From an uncultured Collinsella sp. (GTDB lineage Bacteria > Actinomycetota > Coriobacteriia > Coriobacteriales > Coriobacteriaceae), in NCBI GenBank assembly GCA_900549195.1, contig URNK01000068.1:1-8966 (forward strand): a stretch of 8,966 nt of DNA, given 5' to 3'. Under the pieces are notes generated by a model. The model worked only from the letters and a program-made list of their open reading frames with translations, ran no database searches and was not told the origin of the DNA. Below, one piece after another: positions 1-5,878 of the stretch. The translations under genes and the position numbers were made by a program. How positions within the stretch are numbered: position 1 is the stretch's first letter; each line of letters begins with the position of its first letter.

Positions 1-26
1 GGCTCGGAGATGTGTATAAGAGACAG
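1..26. other. Residual Nextera transposase adapter (not genomic)
   Basis: Positions 8-26 are the 19-base Tn5 mosaic end AGATGTGTATAAGAGACAG. It is preceded by GGCTCGG, the end of the Nextera read-2 adapter arm. This is library sequence left on the contig; genomic DNA begins at 27. Reading frames that start inside it are artefacts. Confidence 0.98.
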
Positions 27-500
27 TGCCAGCACGGTGCCGGCGCCGATGTGGCAGTTCTTGCCCACGGTGGCGCGGCCGCCCAGCACGGCGCCCATAT
101 CAATCATGGAGCCTTCGCCAATGACGGAGCCGATGTTGATGATGGCGCCCATCATGATGACGGCGCGATCGCCGATCTCGACGCGGTCACGGATGATCGC
201 GCCCGGCTCGATGCGGGCGTTGATGCCCTTAAGGTCGAGCATGGGCACGGCAGAGTTGCGGCAGTCATTCTCGACATCGTAGTAGTCGATGGAGTCGGCA
301 TTGGCATCGAGGATGGCCTTGAGCTCATCCCAGTCGCCAAAGACGGTCTTGCCGCGACGGCCGCCGTAGACATGTGCGTCGCCCCAGGCAACCTTCATGC
401 CGGGCTTCTCGCGCACGTACAGCTTGACAGGTGTCTTTTTGGGCGCGGTGGCGATGTAGTTGATAATCTCCTGGGCATCCATCTCGGCTGCGTTGCTCAT
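27..500 (-). CDS. dapH: 2,3,4,5-tetrahydropyridine-2,6-dicarboxylate N-acetyltransferase (DapH), 3' end cut by contig edge
   Basis: DapH acetylates tetrahydrodipicolinate with acetyl-CoA in the cytoplasm, opening the acetylase branch of the diaminopimelate/lysine pathway. The 158 residues present start MSNAAEMDAQEIINYIATAP, followed by TPVKLYV. From about residue 88 the DapH signature appears (DLKGINARIEPGAIIRD, then VIMMGAIINIG, GSMIDMGAVLGGRATVG and KNCHIGAG), which are turns of a left-handed hexapeptide-repeat beta helix. The family is about 230-240 residues, so roughly a third is missing, lost to the contig end and not to mutation. The ATG at 500-498 is chosen because AAAGGAG lies 9 bases upstream. 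A second ATG at codon 7 has no such site. It is last in the visible operon, 39 bases after dapB. The acetyl rather than succinyl assignment rests on the signature and should be sound. Confidence 0.93.
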
Positions 501-539
501 TTGCTATCTCTCCTTTGGGTGGATTCGGTTGATACCTGG

Positions 540-1280
540 TTAGGCAAACATGACCTGGTCGAACGTATAGAAGCCGGGTTCGCGGGCGACGAGCTTCTGC
601 GCGGCTGCCAGGGCGCCGTTGACAAAGATCTGACGGCTCGTGGCGCGGTGGGTGAGCGTGACCTCCTCGTCCTGGCCAAAGAAACTCACTTCGTGGACGC
701 CGGCGACAGTGCCACCGCGCAGCGAGTGCATGCCGATCTCCTTGGGATCGCGTGCGCCGCACATGCCCTCGCGTCCGTAGACGGGGTGGTAGCCTGTCTC
801 GGGCTCGGCCTCGACTACGGCGTCGAGCAGCAGCTTGGCGGTACCGCTGGGGGCGTCGACCTTTTGGTTATGGTGCGTCTCGACGATTTCGCAGTCAAAG
901 CCGGGCAACTCGCGCGTGGCCTGCGCTACCAGATGGCGCAGGGCTGCGATGCCGATGGAGTAATTGCCCGAGTGCATAACGCGGGTGTTCTGGCCCAGCT
1001 CACGCAGACGGTCCATCTGCTCGGGGGTGTAGCCTGTGGTGCCTGAGACCAATGCCGCGCCCGTGCGCTCGACATAGGCGACGACGGCATCGAAGGTCAC
1101 GACGTTCGAGAAGTCGATAATCACATCGGCAGCCGGTGCGTTCTCGAGCTTGCTCAAATCGAAGCCAATCTGGGCCACGATATCAAAAACGGGTTGACCG
1201 GCGGCGTCGACAACGCCCTCGGCGGTGGTGCGGATGAGCGAGCCCATGCGGCCCGTTCCCATAATGACGGTCTTAATCAA
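540..1280 (-). CDS. dapB: 4-hydroxy-tetrahydrodipicolinate reductase (DapB)
   Basis: DapB reduces the DapA product to tetrahydrodipicolinate with NAD(P)H in the cytoplasm. The 246-residue length is normal for the family. An N-terminal Rossmann strand and loop, IKTVIMGTGRMG (residues 2-13), binds the nucleotide. DFS (56-58), SGTTG (79-83) and SGNYSIG (104-110) follow family positions. The substrate-site motif THHNQKVDAPSGTA (135-148) holds the paired histidines 136/137 and Lys140, matching His159/His160/Lys163 of the E. coli enzyme. The start is TTG at 1280-1278, overlapping the last 8 bases of dapA, with a purine run (GAAGGGGG) upstream. The next ATG, codon 7, would remove the first strand of the Rossmann fold and is unlikely. 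The TTG start and overlap suggest translation coupled to dapA. Confidence 0.96.
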   Translation of the reverse strand: MIKTVIMGTGRMGSLIRTTAEGVVDAAGQPVFDIVAQIGFDLSKLENAPAADVIIDFSNVVTFDAVVAYVERTGAALVSGTTGYTPEQMDRLRELGQNTRVMHSGNYSIGIAALRHLVAQATRELPGFDCEIVETHHNQKVDAPSGTAKLLLDAVVEAEPETGYHPVYGREGMCGARDPKEIGMHSLRGGTVAGVHEVSFFGQDEEVTLTHRATSRQIFVNGALAAAQKLVAREPGFYTFDQVMFA

Positions 1281-2163
1281 GCAGACCAGCCCCCTTCAGA
1301 GCATCGGTAAGTGCAGAGCGCGTGTCGTCTGCCATGGGGCACAGCGGCATGCGGTAGTTTGCCTCGATCATACCCATCTGGGCGAGCGCCTCTTTGACGG
1401 GGATGGGGTTGACCTCACTAAAGAGGGCATTGATGAGCGGCTGGCCGGCAATCTGTATATCGCGGGCGCGCGCTACGTCGCCGTCCAGATAAGCGCGGCA
1501 CATGTCATGTACGAGCTGCGGCTGCACATCGGCCCACACGCTGATGGTGCCCGAAGCACCCAGGCTCATGAGCGGTACGGTAAGCGCGTCCTCGCCCGAG
1601 TACATGCGGAAGTCGTCTGACAGCAGGTGGGCGATCTTGGCCGCGTAGGCGACGTTGCCCGAGGCCTCCTTAATACCCATGATGTTGGGGTGCGCGGCCA
1701 GGCGCTCTACGTTGCGCTCGCTGATACCGCAGCCGCAGCGGCCGGGGATGTTGTACAGGATGCAGGGGATGTCCACGGCATCGGCGACGGTCTTAAAGTG
1801 CTGATAGATACCCTCTTCATTGGACTTGTTGTAGTAGGGGGTGATGAGCAGCAGACCGTCGGCGCCCAGGCCCTGGTAAGTAAGCGACTTGGTGAGCATG
1901 GTCTGCGTGGAGTTGGAGCCCGAGCCGGCAATGACGGGGACGCGTCCTGCAACATGCTTGACCACGGCGGCGACGACGGAGTTGTCCTCGTCGTCGGTCA
2001 TCGTGGCGCTCTCGCCGGTGGTGCCCAGGGTGAGGATGGCGTCGGTGCCGTTTTGCAGGTGGAAATCGATAAGGCGCTCGAGTGCGTCAAAGTCGACACT
2101 GCCATCCTTTTTAAACGGCGTGACGAGGGCGACGATTGAGCCCTCGAGATTGCGGATGTCCAT
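1273..2163 (-). CDS. dapA: 4-hydroxy-tetrahydrodipicolinate synthase (DapA), internal start within the lysA-dapA frame
   Basis: DapA condenses pyruvate with aspartate semialdehyde, the committed step towards DAP and lysine; it is a cytoplasmic TIM-barrel aldolase. Starting at the internal ATG (2163-2161) gives 296 residues, the normal family length, beginning MDIRNLEGSIVALVTPF. Numbered from that ATG, family motifs are LGTTGE (46-51), the tyrosine pair in TPYYNK (108-113), YNIPGRCG (137-144), the Schiff-base lysine Lys165 in GIKEASGN, and SGED (189-192). AAGGAG sits exactly 6 bases before the ATG, a better ribosome site than that of lysA. The sequence therefore supports separate translation as well as fusion to LysA, with no stop codon between them. 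It overlaps dapB by 8 bases. Confidence 0.88.
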   Translation of the reverse strand: MDIRNLEGSIVALVTPFKKDGSVDFDALERLIDFHLQNGTDAILTLGTTGESATMTDDEDNSVVAAVVKHVAGRVPVIAGSGSNSTQTMLTKSLTYQGLGADGLLLITPYYNKSNEEGIYQHFKTVADAVDIPCILYNIPGRCGCGISERNVERLAAHPNIMGIKEASGNVAYAAKIAHLLSDDFRMYSGEDALTVPLMSLGASGTISVWADVQPQLVHDMCRAYLDGDVARARDIQIAGQPLINALFSEVNPIPVKEALAQMGMIEANYRMPLCPMADDTRSALTDALKGAGLLD

Positions 2164-3582
2164 GTTCTTCTCCTTCGCGTCCGCGATCTGGATGCGTTTG
2201 TTCCATTGGGCGGCGACTGCCAGGCGCTCGTCTTGGGCGCGACGGCGGGCACTTTCGGCGCGCGACTTGGCCAGCAGCTCTCGGCCGCTCGGTAGCACGT
2301 CGAGCGTGGCAAAGTAATCGCCCGGGCGCTCGGCGCGGCGGATGAGGCCGGCCGAGCCATCGGGGCGCAACAGGACCTCAGCGGAGCGCAGGCGTCCATT
2401 GTAGTTGTAGCCCATGGAGTAGCCATGCGCGCCGGTATCGTGGATTACAAGCAGGTCGCCCATGTCGATATGCGGCAGCTCGCGATCGATGGCGAACTTG
2501 TCGTTGTTCTCGCACAGATTGCCCGTGATGTCGTAGGTGTCCGTGACGGGCGCTGTGGTCTTGTCGTCGCCACCCGGCTGGCCCATCACCGTAATGTGGT
2601 GGTAAGCGCCATACATGGCAGGACGAATCAGATCGACGGCACTGGCGTCCACGCCGATATAGTCCTTGTAGATCTGCTTCTCGTGGATGGCCTTGGTGAC
2701 CAGGCATCCGTAGGGGCCCATCATAAAGCGACCCATCTCGGTGCAGATCGCCACATCGTCCATGCCGGCGGGGACCAGAATCTCGTCGTAGGCTGCGTGT
2801 ACGCCCTCACCGATGGCGTGAATGTCGTTAGCCTGCTGCTCGGGCAGGTAGGGGATACCCACACCGCCGGACAGATTGATAAAGGCGACATGTGCGCCGG
2901 TCTCGCGCTCCAGGCGCACGGCAAGTTTAAAGAGGATGCGTGCGAGCTTGGGATAGTAGTCGTTAGTGACGGTGTTACTGGCAAGGAAGGCATGGATGCC
3001 AAAATTCTCGGCGCCCTTGGCCTTGAGCATGCGGAAGGCCTCAAAGAGCTGCTCGGTGGTCATGCCATATTTGGAGTCGCCCGGGTTGTCCATGATGCCG
3101 TTGGAGAGCTGGAACAGACCGCCTGGATTAAAGCGGCAGCTGACCGTCTTGGGGATGGGCCCCGCAACGCGCTCAAAGAACTCGATGTGGCTGATGTCGT
3201 CAAAATTGACGATGGCACCCAGCTTGTCGGCGAGCTCAAAGTCGGCAGCCGGTGTGTCGTTGGACGAGAACATGATGTCGTGCCCCGTGATACCCAGTGA
3301 GCGGGCGATCATGAGCTCGGTATAGCTCGAGCAATCGCAGCCGCAGCCGTATTCGTTGAGAATGGAGATGAGCGCCGGGTTGGGATTGGCCTTGACGGCA
3401 AAGTATTCCTTAAAGCCCGGGTTCCATGCAAAGGCGTCGCGTACTTCTTGCATGTTGCGGCGGATGCCCGCCTCGTCGTATAGATGAAACGGCGTGGGGA
3501 ACTGCTCGACGATATGCTCGAGTGTCTCCTTGTCCACAAACGGCTGCTTGGCCGCATATGCCTCGTTGGGGGTCAATGCCAT
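1273..3582 (-). CDS. lysA-dapA: LysA-DapA fused reading frame: diaminopimelate decarboxylase followed in frame by 4-hydroxy-tetrahydrodipicolinate synthase
   Basis: One open frame of 769 codons carries two complete enzymes. Residues 1-430 are a PLP-dependent fold-III diaminopimelate decarboxylase (meso-DAP to lysine plus CO2). It shows YFAVKAN with the PLP lysine Lys64, LSGGVGIPY (237-245), EMGRF (282-286), RPAMYGAYHH (320-329), the GNLCENND motif with Cys357/Glu358, and GAHGYSMGYNYNGR (384-397). HAFLASN in place of the usual HIGS, and SGG in place of GGG, mark a variant LysA subfamily I recall from Clostridia-like bacteria. Residues 431-473 are a charged Arg/Ala/Glu-rich linker. Residues 474-769 are DapA. 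The start ATG at 3582-3580 has GAGG 10 bases upstream, and a lysine riboswitch precedes it. LysA subfamily members normally end near residue 430 without a DapA domain, so the missing stop codon is unusual. Whether a full-length fusion accumulates is unknown, because dapA has its own start signal. Confidence 0.9.
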   Translation of the reverse strand: MALTPNEAYAAKQPFVDKETLEHIVEQFPTPFHLYDEAGIRRNMQEVRDAFAWNPGFKEYFAVKANPNPALISILNEYGCGCDCSSYTELMIARSLGITGHDIMFSSNDTPAADFELADKLGAIVNFDDISHIEFFERVAGPIPKTVSCRFNPGGLFQLSNGIMDNPGDSKYGMTTEQLFEAFRMLKAKGAENFGIHAFLASNTVTNDYYPKLARILFKLAVRLERETGAHVAFINLSGGVGIPYLPEQQANDIHAIGEGVHAAYDEILVPAGMDDVAICTEMGRFMMGPYGCLVTKAIHEKQIYKDYIGVDASAVDLIRPAMYGAYHHITVMGQPGGDDKTTAPVTDTYDITGNLCENNDKFAIDRELPHIDMGDLLVIHDTGAHGYSMGYNYNGRLRSAEVLLRPDGSAGLIRRAERPGDYFATLDVLPSGRELLAKSRAESARRRAQDERLAVAAQWNKRIQIADAKEKNMDIRNLEGSIVALVTPFKKDGSVDFDALERLIDFHLQNGTDAILTLGTTGESATMTDDEDNSVVAAVVKHVAGRVPVIAGSGSNSTQTMLTKSLTYQGLGADGLLLITPYYNKSNEEGIYQHFKTVADAVDIPCILYNIPGRCGCGISERNVERLAAHPNIMGIKEASGNVAYAAKIAHLLSDDFRMYSGEDALTVPLMSLGASGTISVWADVQPQLVHDMCRAYLDGDVARARDIQIAGQPLINALFSEVNPIPVKEALAQMGMIEANYRMPLCPMADDTRSALTDALKGAGLLD
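2164..2176 (-). promoter_or_regulatory. Internal Shine-Dalgarno for dapA inside the lysA-dapA frame
   Basis: Read on the minus strand, GAAGGAGAAGAAC leads directly into the dapA ATG, with AAGGAG (2175-2170) 6 bases from the start. It lies within codons that encode the end of the LysA-DapA linker (AKEKN), so it doubles as coding sequence. It decides whether DapA can be made as a free protein. Confidence 0.75.
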
Positions 3583-3592
3583 GTCCCGTAAA

Positions 3593-3660
3593 CCTCGCTA
3601 TCCAGACGGCGCCATCTGCGCATCGAATCCGCATAGCGTGGACCCAATGTCCGGATAGCG
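3593..3660 (-). promoter_or_regulatory. Translational expression platform of the lysine riboswitch (sequestrator/anti-sequestrator)
   Basis: Two mutually exclusive pairings are visible in the RNA of the minus strand. First, CCACGCTAT (3641-3633) pairs with ATAGCGAGG (3601-3593), 8 of 9 positions with one A-A mismatch. This covers the GAGG ribosome site of lysA. Second, CGCTATCCGGAC (3660-3649), which includes the 3' strand of the aptamer's closing helix, pairs with GTCTGGATAGCG (3607-3596) over 12 positions with one G-U. That pairing leaves GAGG free. No U-run follows, so control of translation rather than termination is inferred: lysine closes the aptamer helix, the first hairpin forms, and lysA is shut off. 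Confidence 0.6.
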
Positions 3661-3810
3661 CTCCCGCATTGCTGCAGACAGTCCTGTGGGTGTTTCCCAC
3701 AGGCCCACCAGGTTGTTCGTGCCCGAAAAACCCAGTTCGGCGGGTTTCGCCTCCCCACGGGGTCAAAGTCTGCCGACTCGCCCGTGGCTCTTCGTGCCCG
3801 CGCCTCTATC
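3654..3810 (-). ncRNA. Lysine riboswitch (L-box) aptamer upstream of lysA
   Basis: Read on the minus strand, the 157-base element begins GATAGAGGCGCG and contains an AAGAG segment. A P2 helix follows (CCACGGG with CCCGTGG), then GGGGAGGCG and the conserved GCCGAA. The P3 arm pairs TGGGTT with AACCTG. A perfect 8-bp hairpin follows (CCTGTGGG-AAACA-CCCACAGG), then a short GCAA-loop hairpin (CTGCA with TGCGG). It closes with CTATC, which pairs with the opening GATAG. The order of conserved blocks follows the B. subtilis lysC leader. It lies directly before a lysine operon, which fits its known ligand. The usual GUA after AAGAG is not obvious here. The 3' strand is shared with the expression platform. 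Confidence 0.88.
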
Positions 3811-3838
3811 AAGTGGTAAAGACCCTATCACGTTGCAC

Positions 3839-3867
3839 TTTACCAAACAAGAGTATTCGTATATAAC
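3839..3867 (+). promoter_or_regulatory. Candidate promoter for the M20 deacetylase gene
   Basis: TTTACC (3839-3844) and TATAAC (3862-3867) are separated by exactly 17 bases, matching sigma-70 hexamers at four and five of six positions. Transcription would start near 3874 and give a leader of about 87 bases before the ATG at 3961. A CAGCA-ATA-TGCTG inverted repeat (3880-3892) lies just downstream and could be an operator. Confidence 0.5.
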
Positions 3868-3885
3868 GTTTAAAAAATGCAGCAA
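3858..3885 (-). promoter_or_regulatory. Candidate promoter for the lysine operon
   Basis: On the minus strand TTGCTG (3885-3880) and TATACG (3863-3858) are separated by 16 bases, within an AT-rich stretch that stands out from the GC-rich surroundings. A transcript would start near 3851 and carry about 40 bases before the riboswitch. The match to consensus is moderate. It back-to-back overlaps the plus-strand candidate promoter. Confidence 0.4.
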
Positions 3886-3960
3886 TATGCTGGAAACATG
3901 TGTGCCACAATCCTGTATCACAATAAGTTGCAACAGATGTGCCTCACGAAGGGATTCTCT

Positions 3961-5148
3961 ATGACCGAGCTCCAAGAACTCCGTCGCTATCGCCGCGATC
4001 TCCATCGCATTCCGGAGCTCGATTTCGATCTTCCGCAGACTATTGCCTATATCGAGGGCGTGTTGGCGCCGCTCGCTTGCGAGGTGACCCATCCGTGTCC
4101 CAGCTGCGTCTGCGCTTTCTTCGACGCTGGCGTTGGTGCCGCGCGTGCCACGGCGATTCGCGCCGATATGGATGCGCTGCCCATCGCGGAGGCGACGGGA
4201 GCGGCCTTTGCCTCGATCCATCCCGGCAAGATGCACGCTTGCGGACATGACGGACACATGGCCATGGCACTTGCCGCCGCGACGTATGTCGACCGTATGA
4301 TTCGCGAGCAGCCGGGCGCCATTAGGCGCAACGTTCTCTTTGTGTTTCAGCCGGCCGAGGAGACGACTGGTGGTGCCAAGACGGTGTGCGAGAGCGGCGT
4401 GTTCGAGCGCTACGGGGTGGATCGCATCTTCGGCTTCCACGTGTGGCCCGATCTGCCCGCCGGCACGTTGGCGAGCTGCTCCGGTCCGTTGCTGGCGCGT
4501 TCGAGTGAGACACACATTCATATTCACGGGACGAGCATCCATATCGCTAAGACCTATGGCGTTCCGGTCGAGGAGTCGCACGATGCGGCGCTGGCGGCTG
4601 CCAAGTTCTTGGTTGCCGAGCGCGAACTGATGGACGAGCTGGGCACCGACGAGCCCTGTATCGGCAAGTTTGGTCTGCTGCAGGCCGGTACCGTCTGCAA
4701 TGCGGTGGCGGGGGAGGCCAGTGTTGCCGGCAGCCTGCGTGTGTTTACGGACGACATGTTCGACCGGGCGTGCGAAGGCGTGCGCCGCGTGCTGGACGAT
4801 GCCTGCGCCGCAACAGGCTGTACGTACGATCTCGACTTTGCCGAGGGCTATCCGCCAGTCGATAACGACCCCGAGCTGTTTGCCTGCATTGCGCTTGCCT
4901 TGTCCGAGCTGCAACTTGTGGACGAGCCGCTGCTGATCGCCGAGGATTTCGCGTTCTATCAACGCCATCTGCCGGGCGTGTTCTTCTTGCTGGGCACGGG
5001 CGTGCCAGAGGGACAAGACAATCCGAGTGACGCTGATGGCTGCCCCGCCTATGCCACAAGCGCTCTGCATACCGATAGCATGCTCTTCGACGAGGAAATC
5101 CTACTCAAAGGCCTCGATGTCTATAAACGATTGCTTTTGCTTGACTAA
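3961..5148 (+). CDS. M20-family amidohydrolase, probable N-acetyl-diaminopimelate deacetylase (DapL)
   Basis: This 395-residue cytoplasmic metallohydrolase has the M20D layout: a metal-binding catalytic domain interrupted by a dimerisation domain. Visible motifs are RRDLHRIPEL (11-20), RADMDALPI (67-75), HPGKMHACGHDGHMA (87-101, metal ligands around Cys94/His96), the catalytic pair Glu133/Glu134 in QPAEET, FHVWP with His160, HIHGTSIHIAK (187-197), AEDFAFYQRHLPG (327-339), and His370 near the C-terminus. The family includes hippurate, N-acyl-amino-acid and N-acetyl-diaminopimelate amidohydrolases, which cannot be told apart by motif alone. Divergent placement beside a dapH-containing operon favours DapL, which removes acetate from N-acetyl-LL-DAP. 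The ATG at 3961 is chosen for GAAGGGA just upstream and because RRDLH then falls near residue 11 as in relatives. An in-frame ATG 28 codons earlier adds no family sequence. Confidence 0.85.
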   Translation: MTELQELRRYRRDLHRIPELDFDLPQTIAYIEGVLAPLACEVTHPCPSCVCAFFDAGVGAARATAIRADMDALPIAEATGAAFASIHPGKMHACGHDGHMAMALAAATYVDRMIREQPGAIRRNVLFVFQPAEETTGGAKTVCESGVFERYGVDRIFGFHVWPDLPAGTLASCSGPLLARSSETHIHIHGTSIHIAKTYGVPVEESHDAALAAAKFLVAERELMDELGTDEPCIGKFGLLQAGTVCNAVAGEASVAGSLRVFTDDMFDRACEGVRRVLDDACAATGCTYDLDFAEGYPPVDNDPELFACIALALSELQLVDEPLLIAEDFAFYQRHLPGVFFLLGTGVPEGQDNPSDADGCPAYATSALHTDSMLFDEEILLKGLDVYKRLLLLD

Positions 5149-5163
5149 GGCGTGAAGGACTAT

Positions 5164-5187
5164 TTGTTCTAGAAAACACGAACAAAC
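5164..5187. repeat. Inverted repeat upstream of the toxin-antitoxin operon
   Basis: TTTGTTC and GAACAAA form 7-bp arms around a 10-base centre just upstream of the TATAAT box, within the gap between the deacetylase and the toxin gene. It is positioned to act as an operator for the antitoxin or as a weak transcript end for the deacetylase. There is no strong GC stem, so a terminator role is doubtful. Confidence 0.4.
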
Positions 5188-5193
5188 GTACGA

Positions 5194-5199
5194 TATAAT
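5194..5199 (+). promoter_or_regulatory. Candidate -10 box of the higBA promoter
   Basis: A perfect TATAAT lies in an AT-rich stretch 52 bases before the toxin ATG. No good -35 hexamer is visible 16-18 bases upstream, so it may depend on an activator or on sequences I cannot recognise. Confidence 0.4.
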
Positions 5200-5226
5200 A
5201 GAGATGTAAGTCTATAGAAACGTTTG

Positions 5227-5239
5227 ACGTTACTAACGT
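5227..5239. promoter_or_regulatory. Palindrome in higB leader, possible HigA operator
   Basis: ACGTTA-C-TAACGT is a perfect 13-base palindrome between the TATAAT box and the toxin start. It is preceded by a second small palindrome, AAACGTTT (5218-5225). Antitoxins of the HigA family bind palindromes in their own promoter region, and this is the best visible candidate. It lies next to the AAGG ribosome site (5240-5243). Confidence 0.45.
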
Positions 5240-5250
5240 AAGGCGATACT

Positions 5251-5532
5251 ATGATTGCATCGTATAAAGATGAGGATACCGAACGCTTTGCCATGGGTGT
5301 GCGGGTCAGGAGGTTCGTGCCCTTTGAGCGTGTTGCGTTGAGGAAGATTCGCCAACTGCAGGTTTGTGCTTCACTTGATGATCTTCGCGTTCCACCGGGC
5401 AACCGCCTGGAAGCTTTGAAGGGCGATCGTGCCGGTCAATATAGCATCCGTGTTAACGAGCGCTATCGGGTCTGTTTTGAGTGGAGACAGGAGATGGCTT
5501 GGAATGTCGAAATCGTCGATTATCACAAGTGA
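5251..5532 (+). CDS. higB: HigB-type toxin (RelE/ParE-fold mRNA interferase family)
   Basis: This 93-residue protein matches the HigB / plasmid-maintenance killer family, whose studied members cut mRNA on the ribosome. It begins MIASYKDEDTERFAMG, then a basic stretch (VRVRRFVPFERVALRKIRQL), a SLDDLRVPPGNRLEALKGD block (41-59), QYSIRVNERYRVCFEW (63-78) and the family ending VEIVDYH (86-92). Length and both ends are typical, so the gene appears intact. The start ATG has AAGG 7 bases upstream. The toxin precedes its antitoxin, the usual hig order, and the two overlap by 29 bases. Cleavage activity is inferred from the family. I did not verify catalytic residues one by one. Confidence 0.92.
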   Translation: MIASYKDEDTERFAMGVRVRRFVPFERVALRKIRQLQVCASLDDLRVPPGNRLEALKGDRAGQYSIRVNERYRVCFEWRQEMAWNVEIVDYHK

Positions 5533-5878
5533 TGAGACCTCGTCCGATTTGCTGTCGCCAGTGACTCCTGGTGAGCTTCTCAAAGAGGAGTTTCTTGTTC
5601 CCATGGGCATTTCTCAATATCGCCTTGCGAAAGAGACTGGGATTCCGGCTCAGCGTATCGGGCAGATTGTCTTGGGAAAACGTCGCGTGACGGCCGACAC
5701 CGACCTCCGTCTTTGCCGTTATTTTGGCCTGACGGATGGTTATTGGCTGCGCGCTCAGGTGGCGTTTGACCTTGAGGCCGAGAAAAGGCGGATCGAACCG
5801 GAACTCGACAAGATCGTTCCTGTTCAGCAGGCCATCGCACTGTATTGCTCAAAGATGATGGGGGTGGCGCGGCGATGA
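5504..5878 (+). CDS. higA: HigA-type antitoxin, XRE-family DNA-binding protein
   Basis: This 124-residue protein neutralises HigB by binding and normally represses the operon. After a short N-terminal tail, the HigA signature runs TPGELLKEEFLVPMGISQYRL... (21 onward), with the helix-turn-helix at about residues 35-78: ISQYRLAKETGIP, RIGQIVLGKR, TADTDLRLCRYFG. YWLRAQVAFDLE (80-91) follows, as in relatives. The C-terminus (IEPELDKIVPVQQAI) is somewhat longer than the shortest family members. The ATG at 5504 is chosen over an in-frame ATG at 5429, because AGGAG lies about 10 bases upstream and the extra 25 residues of the longer form only read through higB in another frame. Its stop codon overlaps the start of the next gene (ATGA). 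Confidence 0.9.
   Translation: MSKSSIITSDETSSDLLSPVTPGELLKEEFLVPMGISQYRLAKETGIPAQRIGQIVLGKRRVTADTDLRLCRYFGLTDGYWLRAQVAFDLEAEKRRIEPELDKIVPVQQAIALYCSKMMGVARR

Noticed and set aside
12..1046. Plus-strand open frame of 344 codons
   Set aside because: It begins inside the adapter and runs antisense to dapH and dapB, which have clear family motifs. Its Asp/Gly/Val-rich translation is typical of the opposite strand of GC-rich genes.
2425..3300. Plus-strand open frame of 291 codons
   Set aside because: It is a shadow of the LysA coding sequence on the opposite strand, with no domain and no ribosome site.
3654..3700. Intrinsic terminator as the riboswitch output
   Set aside because: The leader after the aptamer has no GC hairpin followed by a U-run, while competing helices around the lysA ribosome site are clear.
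3877..3960. Upstream ATG extending the M20 protein by 28 residues
   Set aside because: The added residues do not resemble the family, and the ATG at 3961 has a good ribosome site. The earlier ATG lies about where transcription should start.
3763..5070. Minus-strand open frame of 435 codons
   Set aside because: It is antisense to the M20 amidohydrolase and extends through the promoter and riboswitch region. No recognisable domain is present.
5429..5503. Longer HigA from ATG 5429
   Set aside because: The extra 25 residues only read through higB in another frame. The ATG at 5504 has AGGAG and gives a normal HigA N-terminus.
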